Part shown: positions 21,798-36,500 of the stretch, piece by piece
Numbering within the stretch: position 1 is the first letter of the stretch
Layout of the letters: each line of letters begins with the position of its first letter
Source: Cladorhizidae sp. MBARI D1340-BT2
Taxonomy: Eukaryota; Porifera; Demospongiae; Poecilosclerida; Cladorhizidae
DNA: 64,000 nucleotides
Direction: 5' to 3'
NCBI GenBank assembly: GCA_028752905.1
Contig: JAQNBH010000003.1
Span: 25,235,989-25,299,988, forward strand
Program-made: the position numbers and the translations under genes
The notes under the pieces: model-generated
What the model saw: only the letters and a program-made list of their open reading frames with translations
What the model was told of the DNA's origin: nothing
Databases searched by the model: none

Positions 21798-23522
21798 ATA
21801 ACTGCCCTAATTAACAAGACCAAAGTCCCAGATTTTGTCAACTGATAGAGAAGGCCCTTATCTGCAACATGTCAACAGATTATCAATAAATGTAGTGGTT
21901 TTTCACTGGCAGGCCACCGCTTTGGCAACTGGAAAACGCCAGGAAAGATCGCAAACCTTACCACTTCAAATCACCATAACTTGCTAATACTTAGAGTAAT
22001 CAAAATTTTGGCACGTACAAAAGACAGATAATTAGAAGGGCTACTCGGTGATATAAAAAAATTCTTTTTTAGGTAAAGTGTAGAAAAGTTATGAGCTTTA
22101 CGGCAAAAAAGCAAGATTTTTGGGGGGAAAATGAGAAACATATAGACCAAATTAGGGCAAATATCAAGATAGAGAACACATAATGAAACCTATCATTCGA
22201 ATCATATCAAGTCCATTACAGTGAAGTGTGCAGAATATTATGGATGTTTGATATCAACAGATAGAGAACACATAGAGAAACCTATCTTGTGATTCTATGT
22301 ATGCAGAATATACGGATGTTTGGTATCAAGAGAGAGAACAGAGAGAGGCCTACCTTTAGAGCTATATATCAAGTCTATTCAGTGAAGTGTGGAGAATCTA
22401 TGAAGCTAACATGTTTAGCTCAAGATAGAGAACACTGAGAGATACCTATCTTGCAAGTCCACTACAGTGAAGTGTGCAGAATATATGGATGTTTGGTATC
22501 AAGAGAGAGCACTTAGAGAGTCCTATCTTAATAGCTATACATCAAGTCTATTCAGTGAAGTGTGGATAATCTACGAAGCTAAACATGTTTAGCATCAAGT
22601 AAGAGTACAATTCATAACTGCCCTAATTAACAAGACCAAAGTCCCAGATTTTGTCAACTGATAGAGAAGGCCCTTATCTGCAACATGTCAACAGATTATC
22701 AATAAATGTAGTGGTTTTTCACTGGCAGGCCACCGCTTTGGCAACTGGAAAACGCCAGGAAAGATCGCAAACCTTACCACTTCAAATCACCATAACTTGC
22801 TAATACTTAGAGTACTCAAAATTTTGGCACGTACAAAAGACAGATAATTAGAAGGGCTATCCGGTGATATAAATAATTTCTTTTTTGGGTAAAGTGTAGA
22901 AAAGTTATGAGCTTTACGGCAAAAAAGCAAGATTTTTGGGGGGGAAATGAGAAACATATAGACCAAATTAGGGCAAATATCAAGATAGAGAACACATAAT
23001 GAAACCTATCATTCGAATCATATCAAGTCCATTACAGTGAAGTGTGCAGAATATTATGGATGTTTGATATCAACAGAGAGCACAGGGAGAGACCTATCTT
23101 AATAGCTATATATCAAGTTTATACAGTGAAGTGTGGAGAATCTATGAAGCTAACCTGTTTAGCATCAAGATAGAGAACACATAGAGAAACCTATCTTGTG
23201 ATTCTATGTATGCAGAATATACGGATGTTTGGTATCAAGAGAGAGAACAGAGAGAGGCCTACCTTTAGAGCTATATATCAAGTCTATTCAGTGAAGTGTG
23301 GAGAATCTATGAAGCTAACATGTTTAGCTCAAGATAGAGAACACTGAGAGATACCTATCTTGCAAGTCCACTACAGTGAAGTGTGCAGAATATATGGATG
23401 TTTGGTATCAAGAGAGAGCACTTAGAGAGTCCTATCTTAATAGCTATACATCAAGTCTATTCAGTGAAGTGTGGATAATCTACGAAGCTAAACATGTTTA
23501 GCATCAAGTAAGAGTACAATTC
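21798..23522. repeat. Dimeric higher-order unit, copy 2 (M25-M26, 1725 bp)
   Basis: Repeats the previous unit at an offset of exactly 1725 bp, with the same ctactcgg and ttaggtaaag markers (22041 against 20316) and the same 93-bp deletion in the first monomer (21798-22613). Confidence 0.9.
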
Positions 23523-26500
23523 ATAACTGCCCTAATTAACAAGACCAAAGTCCCAGATTTTGTCAACTGATAGAGAAGGCCCTTATCTGCAACATGTCAA
23601 CAGATTATCAATAAATGTAGTGGTTTTTCACTGGCAGGCCACCGCTTTGGCAACTGGAAAACGCCAGGAAAGATCGCAAACCTTACCACTTCAAATCACC
23701 ATAACTTGCTAATACTTAGAGTACTCAAAATTTTGGCACGTACAAAAGACAGATAATTAGAAGGGCTATCCGGTGATATAAATAATTTCTTTTTTGGGTA
23801 AAGTGTAGAAAAGTTATGAGCTTTACGGCAAAAAAGCAAGATTTTTGGGGGGGAAATGAGAAACATATAGACCAAATTAGGGCAAATATCAAGATAGAGA
23901 ACACATAATGAAACCTATCATTCGAATCATATCAAGTCCATTACAGTGAAGTGTGCAGAATATTATGGATGTTTGATATCAACAGAGAGCACAGGGAGAG
24001 ACCTATCTTAATAGCTATATATCAAGTTTATACAGTGAAGTGTGGAGAATCTATGAAGCTAACCTGTTTAGCATCAAGATAGAGAACACATAGAGAAACC
24101 TATCTTGTGATTCTATGTATGCAGAATATACGGATGTTTGGTATCAAGAGAGAGAACAGAGAGAGGCCTACCTTTAGAGCTATATATCAAGTCTATTCAG
24201 TGAAGTGTGGAGAATCTATGAAGCTAACATGTTTAGCTCAAGATAGAGAACACTGAGAGATACCTATCTTGCAAGTCCACTACAGTGAAGTGTGCAGAAT
24301 ATATGGATGTTTGGTATCAAGAGAGAGCACTTAGAGAGTCCTATCTTAATAGCTATACATCAAGTCTATTCAGTGAAGTGTGGATAATCTACGAAGCTAA
24401 ACATGTTTAGCATCAAGTAAGAGTACAATTCATAACTGCCCTAATTAACAAGACCAAAGTCCCAGATTTTGTCAACTGATAGAGAAGGCCCTTATCTGCA
24501 ACATGTCAACAGATTATCAATAAATGTAGTGGTTTTTCACTGGCAGGCCAACGCTTTGGCAACTGGAAAACGCCAGGAAAGATCGCAAACCTTACCACTT
24601 CAAATCACCATAACTTGCTAATACTTAGAGTACTCAAAATTTTGGCACGTACAAAAGACAGATAATTAGAAGGGCTATCCGGTGATATAAATAATTTCTT
24701 TTTTGGGTAAAGTGTAGAAAAGTTATGAGCTTTACGGCAAAAAAGCAAGATTTTTGGGGGGAAAATGAGAAACATATAGACCAAATTAGGGCAAATATCA
24801 AGATAGAGAACACATAATGAAACCTATCATTCGAATCATATCAAGTCCATTACAGTGAAGTGTGCAGAATATTATGGATGTTTGATATCAACAGAGAGCA
24901 CAGGGAGAGACCTATCTTAATAGCTATATATCAAGTTTATACAGTGAAGTGTGGAGAATCTATGAAGCTAACCTGTTTAGCATCAAGATAGAGAACACAT
25001 AGAGAAACCTATCTTGTGATTCTATGTATGCAGAATATACGGATGTTTGGTATCAAGAGAGAGAACAGAGAGAGGCCTACCTTTAGAGCTATATATCAAG
25101 TCTATTCAGTGAAGTGTGGAGAATCTATGAAGCTAACATGTTTAGCTCAAGATAGAGAACACTGAGAGATACCTATCTTGCAAGTCCACTACAGTGAAGT
25201 GTGCAGAATATATGGATGTTTGGTATCAAGAGAGAGCACTTAGAGAGTCCTATCTTAATAGCTATACATCAAGTCTATTCAGTGAAGTGTGGATAATCTA
25301 CGAAGCTAAACATGTTTAGCATCAAGTAAGAGTACAATTCATAACTGCCCTAATTAACAAGACCAAAGTCCCAGATTTTGTCAACTGATAGAGAAGGCCC
25401 TTATCTGCAACATGTCAACAGATTATCAATAAATGTAGTGGTTTTTCACTGGCAGGCCACCGCTTTGGCAACTGGAAAACGCCAGGAAAGATCGCAAACC
25501 TTACCACTTCAAATCACCATAACTTGCTAATACTTAGAGTAATCAAAATTTTGGCACGTACAAAAGACAGATAATTAGAAGGGCTATCCGGTGATATAAA
25601 AAATTTCTTTTTTGGGTAAAGTGTAGAAAAGTTATGAGCTTTACGGCAAAAAAGCAAGATTTTTGGGGGGGAAATGAGAAACATATAGACCAAATTAGGG
25701 CAAATATCAAGATAGAGAACACATAATGAAACCTATCATTCGAATCATATCAAGTCCATTACAGTGAAGTGTGCAGAATATTATGGATGTTTGATATCAA
25801 CAGAGAGCACAGGGAGAGACCTATCTTAATAGCTATATATCAAGTTTATACAGTGAAGTGTGGAGAATCTATGAAGCTAACCTGTTTAGCATCAAGATAG
25901 AGAACACATAGAGAAACCTATCTTGTGATTCTATGTATGCAGAATATACGGATGTTTGGTATCAAGAGAGAGAACAGAGAGAGGCCTACCTTTAGAGCTA
26001 TATATCAAGTCTATTCAGTGAAGTGTGGAGAATCTATGAAGCTAACATGTTTAGCTCAAGATAGAGAACACTGAGAGATACCTATCTTGCAAGTCCACTA
26101 CAGTGAAGTGTGCAGAATATATGGATGTTTGGTATCAAGAGAGAGCACTTAGAGAGTCCTATCTTAATAGCTATACATCAAGTCTATTCAGTGAAGTGTG
26201 GATAATCTACGAAGCTAAACATGTTTAGCATCAAGTAAGAGTACAATTCATAACTGCCCTAATTAACAAGACCAAAGTCCAAGATTTTGTCAACTGATAG
26301 AGAAGGCCCTTATCTGCAACATGTCAACAGATTATCAATAAATGTAGTGGTTTTTCACTGGCAGGCCACCGCTTTGGCAACTGGAAAACGCCAGGAAAGA
26401 TCGCAAACCTTACCACTTCAAATCACCATAACTTGCTAATACTTAGAGTAATCAAAATTTTGGCACGTACAAAAGACAGATAATTAGAAGGGCTATCCGG

Positions 26501-29500
26501 TGATATAAAAAAATTCTTTTTTGGGTAAAGTGTAGAAAAGTTATGAGCTTTACGGCAAAAAAGCAAGATTTTTGAGGGGAAAATGAGAAACATATAGACC
26601 AAATTAGGGCAAATATCAAGATAGAGAACACATAATGAAACCTATCATTCGAATCATATCAAGTCCATTACAGTGAAGTGTGCAGAATATTATGGATGTT
26701 TGATATCAACAGAGAGCACAGGGAGAGACCTATCTTAATAGCTATATATCAAGTTTATACAGTGAAGTGTGGAGAATCTATGAAGCTAACCTGTTTAGCA
26801 TCAAGATAGAGAACACATAGAGAAACCTATCTTGTGATTCTATGTATGCAGAATATACGGATGTTTGGTATCAAGAGAGAGAACAGAGAGAGGCCTACCT
26901 TTAGAGCTATATATCAAGTCTATTCAGTGAAGTGTGGAGAATCTATGAAGCTAACATGTTTAGCTCAAGATAGAGAACACTGAGAGATACCTATCTTGCA
27001 AGTCCACTACAGTGAAGTGTGCAGAATATATGGATGTTTGGTATCAAGAGAGAGCACTTAGAGAGTCCTATCTTAATAGCTATACATCAAGTCTATTCAG
27101 TGAAGTGTGGATAATCTACGAAGCTAAACATGTTTAGCATCAAGTAAGAGTACAATTCATAACTGCCCTAATTAACAAGACCAAAGTCCCAGATTTTGTC
27201 AACTGATAGAGAAGGCCCTTATCTGCAACATGTCAACAGATTATCAATAAATGTAGTGGTTTTTCACTGGCAGGCCACCGCTTTGGCAACTGGAAAACGC
27301 CAGGAAAGATCGCAAACCTTACCATTTCAAATCACCATAACTTGCTAATACTTAGAGTAATCAAAATTTTGGCACGTACAAAAGACAGATAATTAGAAGG
27401 GCTATCCGGTGATATAAAAAATTTCTTTTTTGGGTAAAGTGTAGAAAAGTTATGAGCTTTACGGCAAAAAAGCAAGATTTTTGGGGGGAAAATGAGAAAC
27501 ATATAGACCAAATTAGGGCAAATATCAAGATAGAGAACACATAATGAAACCTATCATTCGAATCATATCAAGTCCATTACAGTGAAGTGTGCAGAATATT
27601 ATGGATGTTTGATATCAACAGAGAGCACAGGGAGAGACCTATCTTAATAGCTATATATCAAGTTTATACAGTGAAGTGTGGAGAATCTATGAAGCTAACC
27701 TGTTTAGCATCAAGATAGAGAACACATAGAGAAACCTATCTTGTGATTCTATGTATGCAGAATATACGGATGTTTGGTATCAAGAGAGAGAACAGAGAGA
27801 GGCCTACCTTTAGAGCTATATATCAAGTCTATTCAGTGAAGTGTGGAGAATCTATGAAGCTAACATGTTTAGCTCAAGATAGAGAACACTGAGAGATACC
27901 TATCTTGCAAGTCCACTACAGTGAAGTGTGCAGAATATATGGATGTTTGGTATCAAGAGAGAGCACTTAGAGAGTCCTATCTTAATAGCTATACATCAAG
28001 TCTATTCAGTGAAGTGTGGATAATCTACGAAGCTAAACATGTTTAGCATCAAGTAAGAGTACAATTCATAACTGCCCTAATTAACAAGACCAAAGTCCAA
28101 GATTTTGTCAACTGATAGAGAAGGCCCTTATCTGCAACATGTCAACAGATTATCAATAAATGTAGTGGTTTTTCACTGGCAGGCCACCGCTTTGGCAACT
28201 GGAAAACGCCAGGAAAGATCGCAAACCTTACCACTTCAAATCACCATAACTTGCTAATACTTAGAGTAATCAAAATTTTGGCACGTACAAAAGACAGATA
28301 ATTAGAAGGGCTATCCGGTGATATAAAAAATTTCTTTTTTGGGTAAAGTGTAGAAAAGTTATGAGCTTTACGGCAAAAAAGCAAGATTTTTGGGGGGAAA
28401 ATGAGAAACATATAGACCAAATTAGGGCAAATATCAAGATAGAGAACACATAATGAAACCTATCATTCGAATCATATCAAGTCCATTACAGTGAAGTGTG
28501 CAGAATATTATGGATGTTTGATATCAACAGAGAGCACAGGGAGAGACCTATCTTAATAGCTATATATCAAGTTTATACAGTGAAGTGTGGAGAATCTATG
28601 AAGCTAACCTGTTTAGCATCAAGATAGAGAACACATAGAGAAACCTATCTTGTGATTCTATGTATGCAGAATATACGGATGTTTGGTATCAAGAGAGAGA
28701 ACAGAGAGAGGCCTACCTTTAGAGCTATATATCAAGTCTATTCAGTGAAGTGTGGAGAATCTATGAAGCTAACATGTTTAGCTCAAGATAGAGAACACTG
28801 AGAGATACCTATCTTGCAAGTCCACTACAGTGAAGTGTGCAGAATATATGGATGTTTGGTATCAAGAGAGAGCACTTAGAGAGTCCTATCTTAATAGCTA
28901 TACATCAAGTCTATTCAGTGAAGTGTGGATAATCTACGAAGCTAAACATGTTTAGCATCAAGTAAGAGTACAATTCATAACTGCCCTAATTAACAAGACC
29001 AAAGTCCCAGATTTTGTCAACTGATAGAGAAGGCCCTTATCTGCAACATGTCAACAGATTATCAATAAATGTAGTGGTTTTTCACTGGCAGGCCACCGCT
29101 TTGGCAACTGGAAAACGCCAGGAAAGATCGCAAACCTTACCACTTCAAATCACCATAACTTGCTAATACTTAGAGTACTCAAAATTTTGGCACGTACAAA
29201 AGACAGATAATTAGAAGGGCTATCCGGTGATATAAAAAATTTCTTTTTTGGGTAAAGTGTAGAAAAGTTATGAGCTTTACGGCAAAAAAGCAAGATTTTT
29301 GGGGGGAAAATGAGAAACATATAGACCAAATTAGGGCAAATATCAAGATAGAGAACACATAATGAAACCTATCATTCGAATCATATCAAGTCCATTACAG
29401 TGAAGTGTGCAGAATATTATGGATGTTTGATATCAACAGAGAGCACAGGGAGAGACCTATCTTAATAGCTATATATCAAGTTTATACAGTGAAGTGTGGA

Positions 29501-29885
29501 GAATCTATGAAGCTAACCTGTTTAGCATCAAGATAGAGAACACATAGAGAAACCTATCTTGTGATTCTATGTATGCAGAATATACGGATGTTTGGTATCA
29601 AGAGAGAGAACAGAGAGAGGCCTACCTTTAGAGCTATATATCAAGTCTATTCAGTGAAGTGTGGAGAATCTATGAAGCTAACATGTTTAGCTCAAGATAG
29701 AGAACACTGAGAGATACCTATCTTGCAAGTCCACTACAGTGAAGTGTGCAGAATATATGGATGTTTGGTATCAAGAGAGAGCACTTAGAGAGTCCTATCT
29801 TAATAGCTATACATCAAGTCTATTCAGTGAAGTGTGGATAATCTACGAAGCTAAACATGTTTAGCATCAAGTAAGAGTACAATTC
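23523..29885. repeat. Monomers M27-M33, near-uniform block
   Basis: Seven 909-bp units. M27 and M28 still have the actc and ataaataattt type; from M29 on the common form is aaaaaatttc with gggtaaag. M30 and M32 share gtccaagattttg in place of gtcccagattttg at an offset of exactly 1818 bp, which marks a two-monomer repeat. No gene or insertion was seen. Confidence 0.92.
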
Positions 29886-32800
29886 ATAACTGCCCTAATT
29901 AACAAGACCAAAGTCCCAGATTTTGTCAACTGATAGAGAAGGCCCTTATCTGCAACATGTCAACAGATTATCAATAAATGTAGTGGTTTTTCACTGGCAG
30001 GCCACCGCTTTGGCAACTGGAAAACGCCAGGAAAGATCGCAAACCTTACCACTTCAAATCACCATAACTTGCTAATACTTAGAGTACTCAAAATTTTGGC
30101 ACGTACAAAAGACAGATAATTAGAAGGGCTATCCGGTGATATAAAAAATTTCTTTTTTGGGTAAAGTGTAGAAAAGTTATGAGCTTTACGGCAAAAAAGC
30201 AAGATTTTTGGGGGGAAAATGAGAAACATATAGACCAAATTAGGGCAAATATCAAGATAGAGAACACATAATGAAACCTATCATTCGAATCATATCAAGT
30301 CCATTACAGTGAAGTGTGCAGAATATTATGGATGTTTGATATCAACAGAGAGCACAGGGCGAGACCTATCTTAATAGCTATATATCAAGTTTATACAGTG
30401 AAGTGTGGAGAATCTATGAAGCTAACCTGTTTAGCATCAAGATAGAGAACACATAGAGAAACCTATCTTGTGATTCTATGTATGCAGAATATACGGATGT
30501 TTGGTATCAAGAGAGAGAACAGAGAGAGGCCTACCTTTAGAGCTATATATCAAGTCTATTCAGTGAAGTGTGGAGAATCTATGAAGCTAACATGTTTAGC
30601 TCAAGATAGAGAACACTGAGAGATACCTATCTTGCAAGTCCACTACAGTGAAGTGTGCAGAATATATGGATGTTTGGTATCAAGAGAGAGCACTTAGAGA
30701 GTCCTATCTTAATAGCTATACATCAAGTCTATTCAGTGAAGTGTGGATAATCTACGAAGCTAAACATGTTTAGCATCAAGTAAGAGTACAATTCATAACT
30801 GCCCTAATTAACAAGACCAAAGTCCCAGATTTTGTCAACTGATAGAGAAGGCCCTTATCTGCAACATGTCAACAGATTATCAATAAATGTAGTGGTTTTT
30901 CACTGGCAGGCCACCGCTTTGGCAACTGGAAAACGCCAGGAAAGATCGCAAACCTTACCACTTCAAATCACCATAACTTGCTAATACTTAGAGTAATCAA
31001 AATTTTGGCACGTACAAAAGACAGATAATTAGAAGGGCTATCCGGTGATATAAAAAATTTCTTTTTTGGGTAAAGTGTAGAAAAGTTATGAGCTTTACGG
31101 CAAAAAAGCAAGATTTTTGGGGGGAAAATGAGAAACATATAGACCAAATTAGGGCAAATATCAAGATAGAGAACACATAATGAAACCTATCATTCGAATC
31201 ATATCAAGTCCATTACAGTGAAGTGTGCAGAATATTATGGATGTTTGATATCAACAGAGAGCACAGGGAGAGACCTATCTTAATAGCTATATATCAAGTT
31301 TATACAGTGAAGTGTGGAGAATCTATGAAGCTAACCTGTTTAGCATCAAGATAGAGAACACATAGAGAAACCTATCTTGTGATTCTATGTATGCAGAATA
31401 TACGGATGTTTGGTATCAAGAGAGAGAACAGAGAGAGGCCTACCTTTAGAGCTATATATCAAGTCTATTCAGTGAAGTGTGGAGAATCTATGAAGCTAAC
31501 ATGTTTAGCTCAAGATAGAGAACACTGAGAGATACCTATCTTGCAAGTCCACTACAGTGAAGTGTGCAGAATATATGGATGTTTGGTATCAAGAGAGAGC
31601 ACTTAGAGAGTCCTATCTTAATAGCTATACATCAAGTCTATTCAGTGAAGTGTGGATAATCTACGAAGCTAAACATGTTTAGCATCAAGTAAGAGTACAA
31701 TTCATAACTGCCCTAATTAACAAGACCAAAGTCCCAGATTTTGTCAACTGATAGAGAAGGCCCTTATCTGCAACATGTCAACAGATTATCAATAAATGTA
31801 GTGGTTTTTCACTGGCAGGCCACCGCTTTGGCAACTGGAAAACGCCAGGAAAGATCGCAAACCTTACCACTTCAAATCACCATAACTTGCTAATACTTAG
31901 AGTACTCAAAATTTTGGCACGTACAAAAGACAGATAATTAGAAGGGCTATCCGGTGATATAAAAAATTTCTTTTTTGGGTAAAGTGTAGAAAAGTTATGA
32001 GCTTTACGGCAAAAAAGCAAGATTTTTGGGGGGAAAATGAGAAACATATAGACCAAATTAGGGCAAATATCAAGATAGAGAACACATAATGAAACCTATC
32101 ATTCGAATCATATCAAGTCCATTACAGTGAAGTGTGCATAATATTATGGATGTTTGATATCAACAGAGAGCACAGGGAGAGACCTATCTTAATAGCTATA
32201 TATCAAGTTTATACAGTGAAGTGTGGAGAATCTATGAAGCTAACCTGTTTAGCATCAAGATAGAGAACACATAGAGAAACCTATCTTGTGATTCTATGTA
32301 TGCAGAATATACGGATGTTTGGTATCAAGAGAGAGAACAGAGAGAGGCCTACCTTTAGAGCTATATATCAAGTCTATTCAGTGAAGTGTGGAGAATCTAT
32401 GAAGCTAACATGTTTAGCTCAAGATAGAGAACACTGAGAGATACCTATCTTGCAAGTCCACTACAGTGAAGTGTGCAGAATATATGGATGTTTGGTATCA
32501 AGAGAGAGCACTTAGAGAGTCCTATCTTAATAGCTATACATCAAGTCTATTCAGTGAAGTGTGGATAATCTACGAAGCTAAACATGTTTAGCATCAAGTA
32601 AGAGTACAATTCATAACTGCCCTAATTAACAAGACCAAAGTCCCAGATTTTGTCAACTGATAGAGAAGGCCCTTATCTGCAACATGTCAACAGATTATCA
32701 ATAAATGTAGTGGTTTTTCACTGGCAGGCCACCGCTTTGGCAACTGGAAAACGCCAGGAAAGATCGCAAACCTTACCACTTCAAATCACCATAACTTGCT

Positions 32801-33521
32801 AATACTTAGAGTAATCAAAATTTTGGCACGTACAAAAGACAGATAATTAGAAGGGCTATCCGGTGATATAAAAAATTTCTTTTTTGGGTAAAGTGTAGAA
32901 AAGTTATGAGCTTTACGGCAAAAAAGCAAGATTTTTGGGGGGAAAATGAGAAACATATAGACCAAATTAGGGCAAATATCAAGATAGAGAACACATAATG
33001 AAACCTATCATTCGAATCATATCAAGTCCATTACAGTGAAGTGTGCAGAATATTATGGATGTTTGATATCAACAGAGAGCACAGGGAGAGACCTATCTTA
33101 ATAGCTATATATCAAGTTTATACAGTGAAGTGTGGAGAATCTATGAAGCTAACCTGTTTAGCATCAAGATAGAGAACACATAGAGAAACCTATCTTGTGA
33201 TTCTATGTATGCAGAATATACGGATGTTTGGTATCAAGAGAGAGAACAGAGAGAGGCCTACCTTTAGAGCTATATATCAAGTCTATTCAGTGAAGTGTGG
33301 AGAATCTATGAAGCTAACATGTTTAGCTCAAGATAGAGAACACTGAGAGATACCTATCTTGCAAGTCCACTACAGTGAAGTGTGCAGAATATATGGATGT
33401 TTGGTATCAAGAGAGAGCACTTAGAGAGTCCTATCTTAATAGCTATACATCAAGTCTATTCAGTGAAGTGTGGATAATCTACGAAGCTAAACATGTTTAG
33501 CATCAAGTAAGAGTACAATTC
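29886..33521. repeat. 3636-bp higher-order repeat, copy 1 (M34-M37)
   Basis: M34 has the rare base change acagggcgag at 30360 and M36 has gtgcataata at 32139. Both changes return 3636 bp later, exactly four monomers, and the site-202 pattern (C, A, C) of M34-M36 matches M38-M40. Other differences are few, so this is a recent block duplication. Confidence 0.85.
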
Positions 33522-36500
33522 ATAACTGCCCTAATTAACAAGACCAAAGTCCCAGATTTTGTCAACTGATAGAGAAGGCCCTTATCTGCAACATGTCAAC
33601 AGATTATCAATAAATGTAGTGGTTTTTCACTGGCAGGCCACCGCTTTGGCAACTGGAAAACGCCAGGAAAGATCGCAAACCTTACCACTTCAAATCACCA
33701 TAACTTGCTAATACTTAGAGTACTCAAAATTTTGGCACGTACAAAAGACAGATAATTAGAAGGGCTATCCGGTGATATAAAAAATTTCTTTTTTGGGTAA
33801 AGTGTAGAAAAGTTATGAGCTTTACGGCAAAAAAGCAAGATTTTTGGGGGGAAAATGAGAAACATATAGACCAAATTAGGGCAAATATCAAGATAGAGAA
33901 CACATAATGAAACCTATCATTCGAATCATATCAAGTCCATTACAGTGAAGTGTGCAGAATATTATGGATGTTTGATATCAACAGAGAGCACAGGGCGAGA
34001 CCTATCTTAATAGCTATATATCAAGTTTATACAGTGAAGTGTGGAGAATCTATGAAGCTAACCTGTTTAGCATCAAGATAGAGAACACATAGAGAAACCT
34101 ATCTTGTGATTCTATGTATGCAGAATATACGGATGTTTGGTATCAAGAGAGAGAACAGAGAGAGGCCTACCTTTAGAGCTATATATCAAGTCTATTCAGT
34201 GAAGTGTGGAGAATCTATGAAGCTAACATGTTTAGCTCAAGATAGAGAACACTGAGAGATACCTATCTTGCAAGTCCACTACAGTGAAGTGTGCAGAATA
34301 TATGGATGTTTGGTATCAAGAGAGAGCACTTAGAGAGTCCTATCTTAATAGCTATACATCAAGTCTATTCAGTGAAGTGTGGATAATCTACGAAGCTAAA
34401 CATGTTTAGCATCAAGTAAGAGTACAATTCATAACTGCCCTAATTAACAAGACCAAAGTCCCAGATTTTGTCAACTGATAGAGAAGGCCCTTATCTGCAA
34501 CATGTCAACAGATTATCAATAAATGTAGTGGTTTTTCACTGGCAGGCCACCGCTTTGGCAACTGGAAAACGCCAGGAAAGATCGCAAACCTTACCACTTC
34601 AAATCACCATAACTTGCTAATACTTAGAGTAATCAAAATTTTGGCACGTACAAAAGACAGATAATTAGAAGGGCTATCCGGTGATATAAAAAATTTCTTT
34701 TTTGGGTAAAGTGTAGAAAAGTTATGAGCTTTACGGCAAAAAAGCAAGATTTTTGGGGGGAAAATGAGAAACATATAGACCAAATTAGGGCAAATATCAA
34801 GATAGAGAACACATAATGAAACCTATCATTCGAATCATATCAAGTCCATTACAGTGAAGTGTGCAGAATATTATGGATGTTTGATATCAACAGAGAGCAC
34901 AGGGAGAGACCTATCTTAATAGCTATATATCAAGTTTATACAGTGAAGTGTGGAGAATCTATGAAGCTAACCTGTTTAGCATCAAGATAGAGAACACATA
35001 GAGAAACCTATCTTGTGATTCTATGTATGCAGAATATACGGATGTTTGGTATCAAGAGAGAGAACAGAGAGAGGCCTACCTTTAGAGCTATATATCAAGT
35101 CTATTCAGTGAAGTGTGGAGAATCTATGAAGCTAACATGTTTAGCTCAAGATAGAGAACACTGAGAGATACCTATCTTGCAAGTCCACTACAGTGAAGTG
35201 TGCAGAATATATGGATGTTTGGTATCAAGAGAGAGCACTTAGAGAGTCCTATCTTAATAGCTATACATCAAGTCTATTCAGTGAAGTGTGGATAATCTAC
35301 GAAGCTAAACATGTTTAGCATCAAGTAAGAGTACAATTCATAACTGCCCTAATTAACAAGACCAAAGTCCCAGATTTTGTCAACTGATAGAGAAGGCCCT
35401 TATCTGCAACATGTCAACAGATTATCAATAAATGTAGTGGTTTTTCACTGGCAGGCCACCGCTTTGGCAACTGGAAAACGCCAGGAAAGATCGCAAACCT
35501 TACCACTTCAAATCACCATAACTTGCTAATACTTAGAGTACTCAAAATTTTGGCACGTACAAAAGACAGATAATTAGAAGGGCTATCCGGTGATATAAAA
35601 AATTTCTTTTTTGGGTAAAGTGTAGAAAAGTTATGAGCTTTACGGCAAAAAAGCAAGATTTTTGGGGGGAAAATGAGAAACATATAGACCAAATTAGGGC
35701 AAATATCAAGATAGAGAACACATAATGAAACCTATCATTCGAATCATATCAAGTCCATTACAGTGAAGTGTGCATAATATTATGGATGTTTGATATCAAC
35801 AGAGAGCACAGGGAGAGACCTATCTTAATAGCTATATATCAAGTTTATACAGTGAAGTGTGGAGAATCTATGAAGCTAACCTGTTTAGCATCAAGATAGA
35901 GAACACATAGAGAAACCTATCTTGTGATTCTATGTATGCAGAATATACGGATGTTTGGTATCAAGAGAGAGAACAGAGAGAGGCCTACCTTTAGAGCTAT
36001 ATATCAAGTCTATTCAGTGAAGTGTGGAGAATCTATGAAGCTAACATGTTTAGCTCAAGATAGAGAACACTGAGAGATACCTATCTTGCAAGTCCACTAC
36101 AGTGAAGTGTGCAGAATATATGGATGTTTGGTATCAAGAGAGAGCACTTAGAGAGTCCTATCTTAATAGCTATACATCAAGTCTATTCAGTGAAGTGTGG
36201 ATAATCTACGAAGCTAAACATGTTTAGCATCAAGTAAGAGTACAATTCATAACTGCCCTAATTAACAAGACCAAAGTCCCAGATTTTGTCAACTGATAGA
36301 GAAGGCCCTTATCTGCAACATGTCAACAGATTATCAATAAATGTAGTGGTTTTTCACTGGCAGGCCACCGCTTTGGCAACTGGAAAACGCCAGGAAAGAT
36401 CGCAAACCTTACCACTTCAAATCACCATAACTTGCTAATACTTAGAGTAATCAAAATTTTGGCACGTACAAAAGACAGATAATTAGAAGGGCTATCCGGT

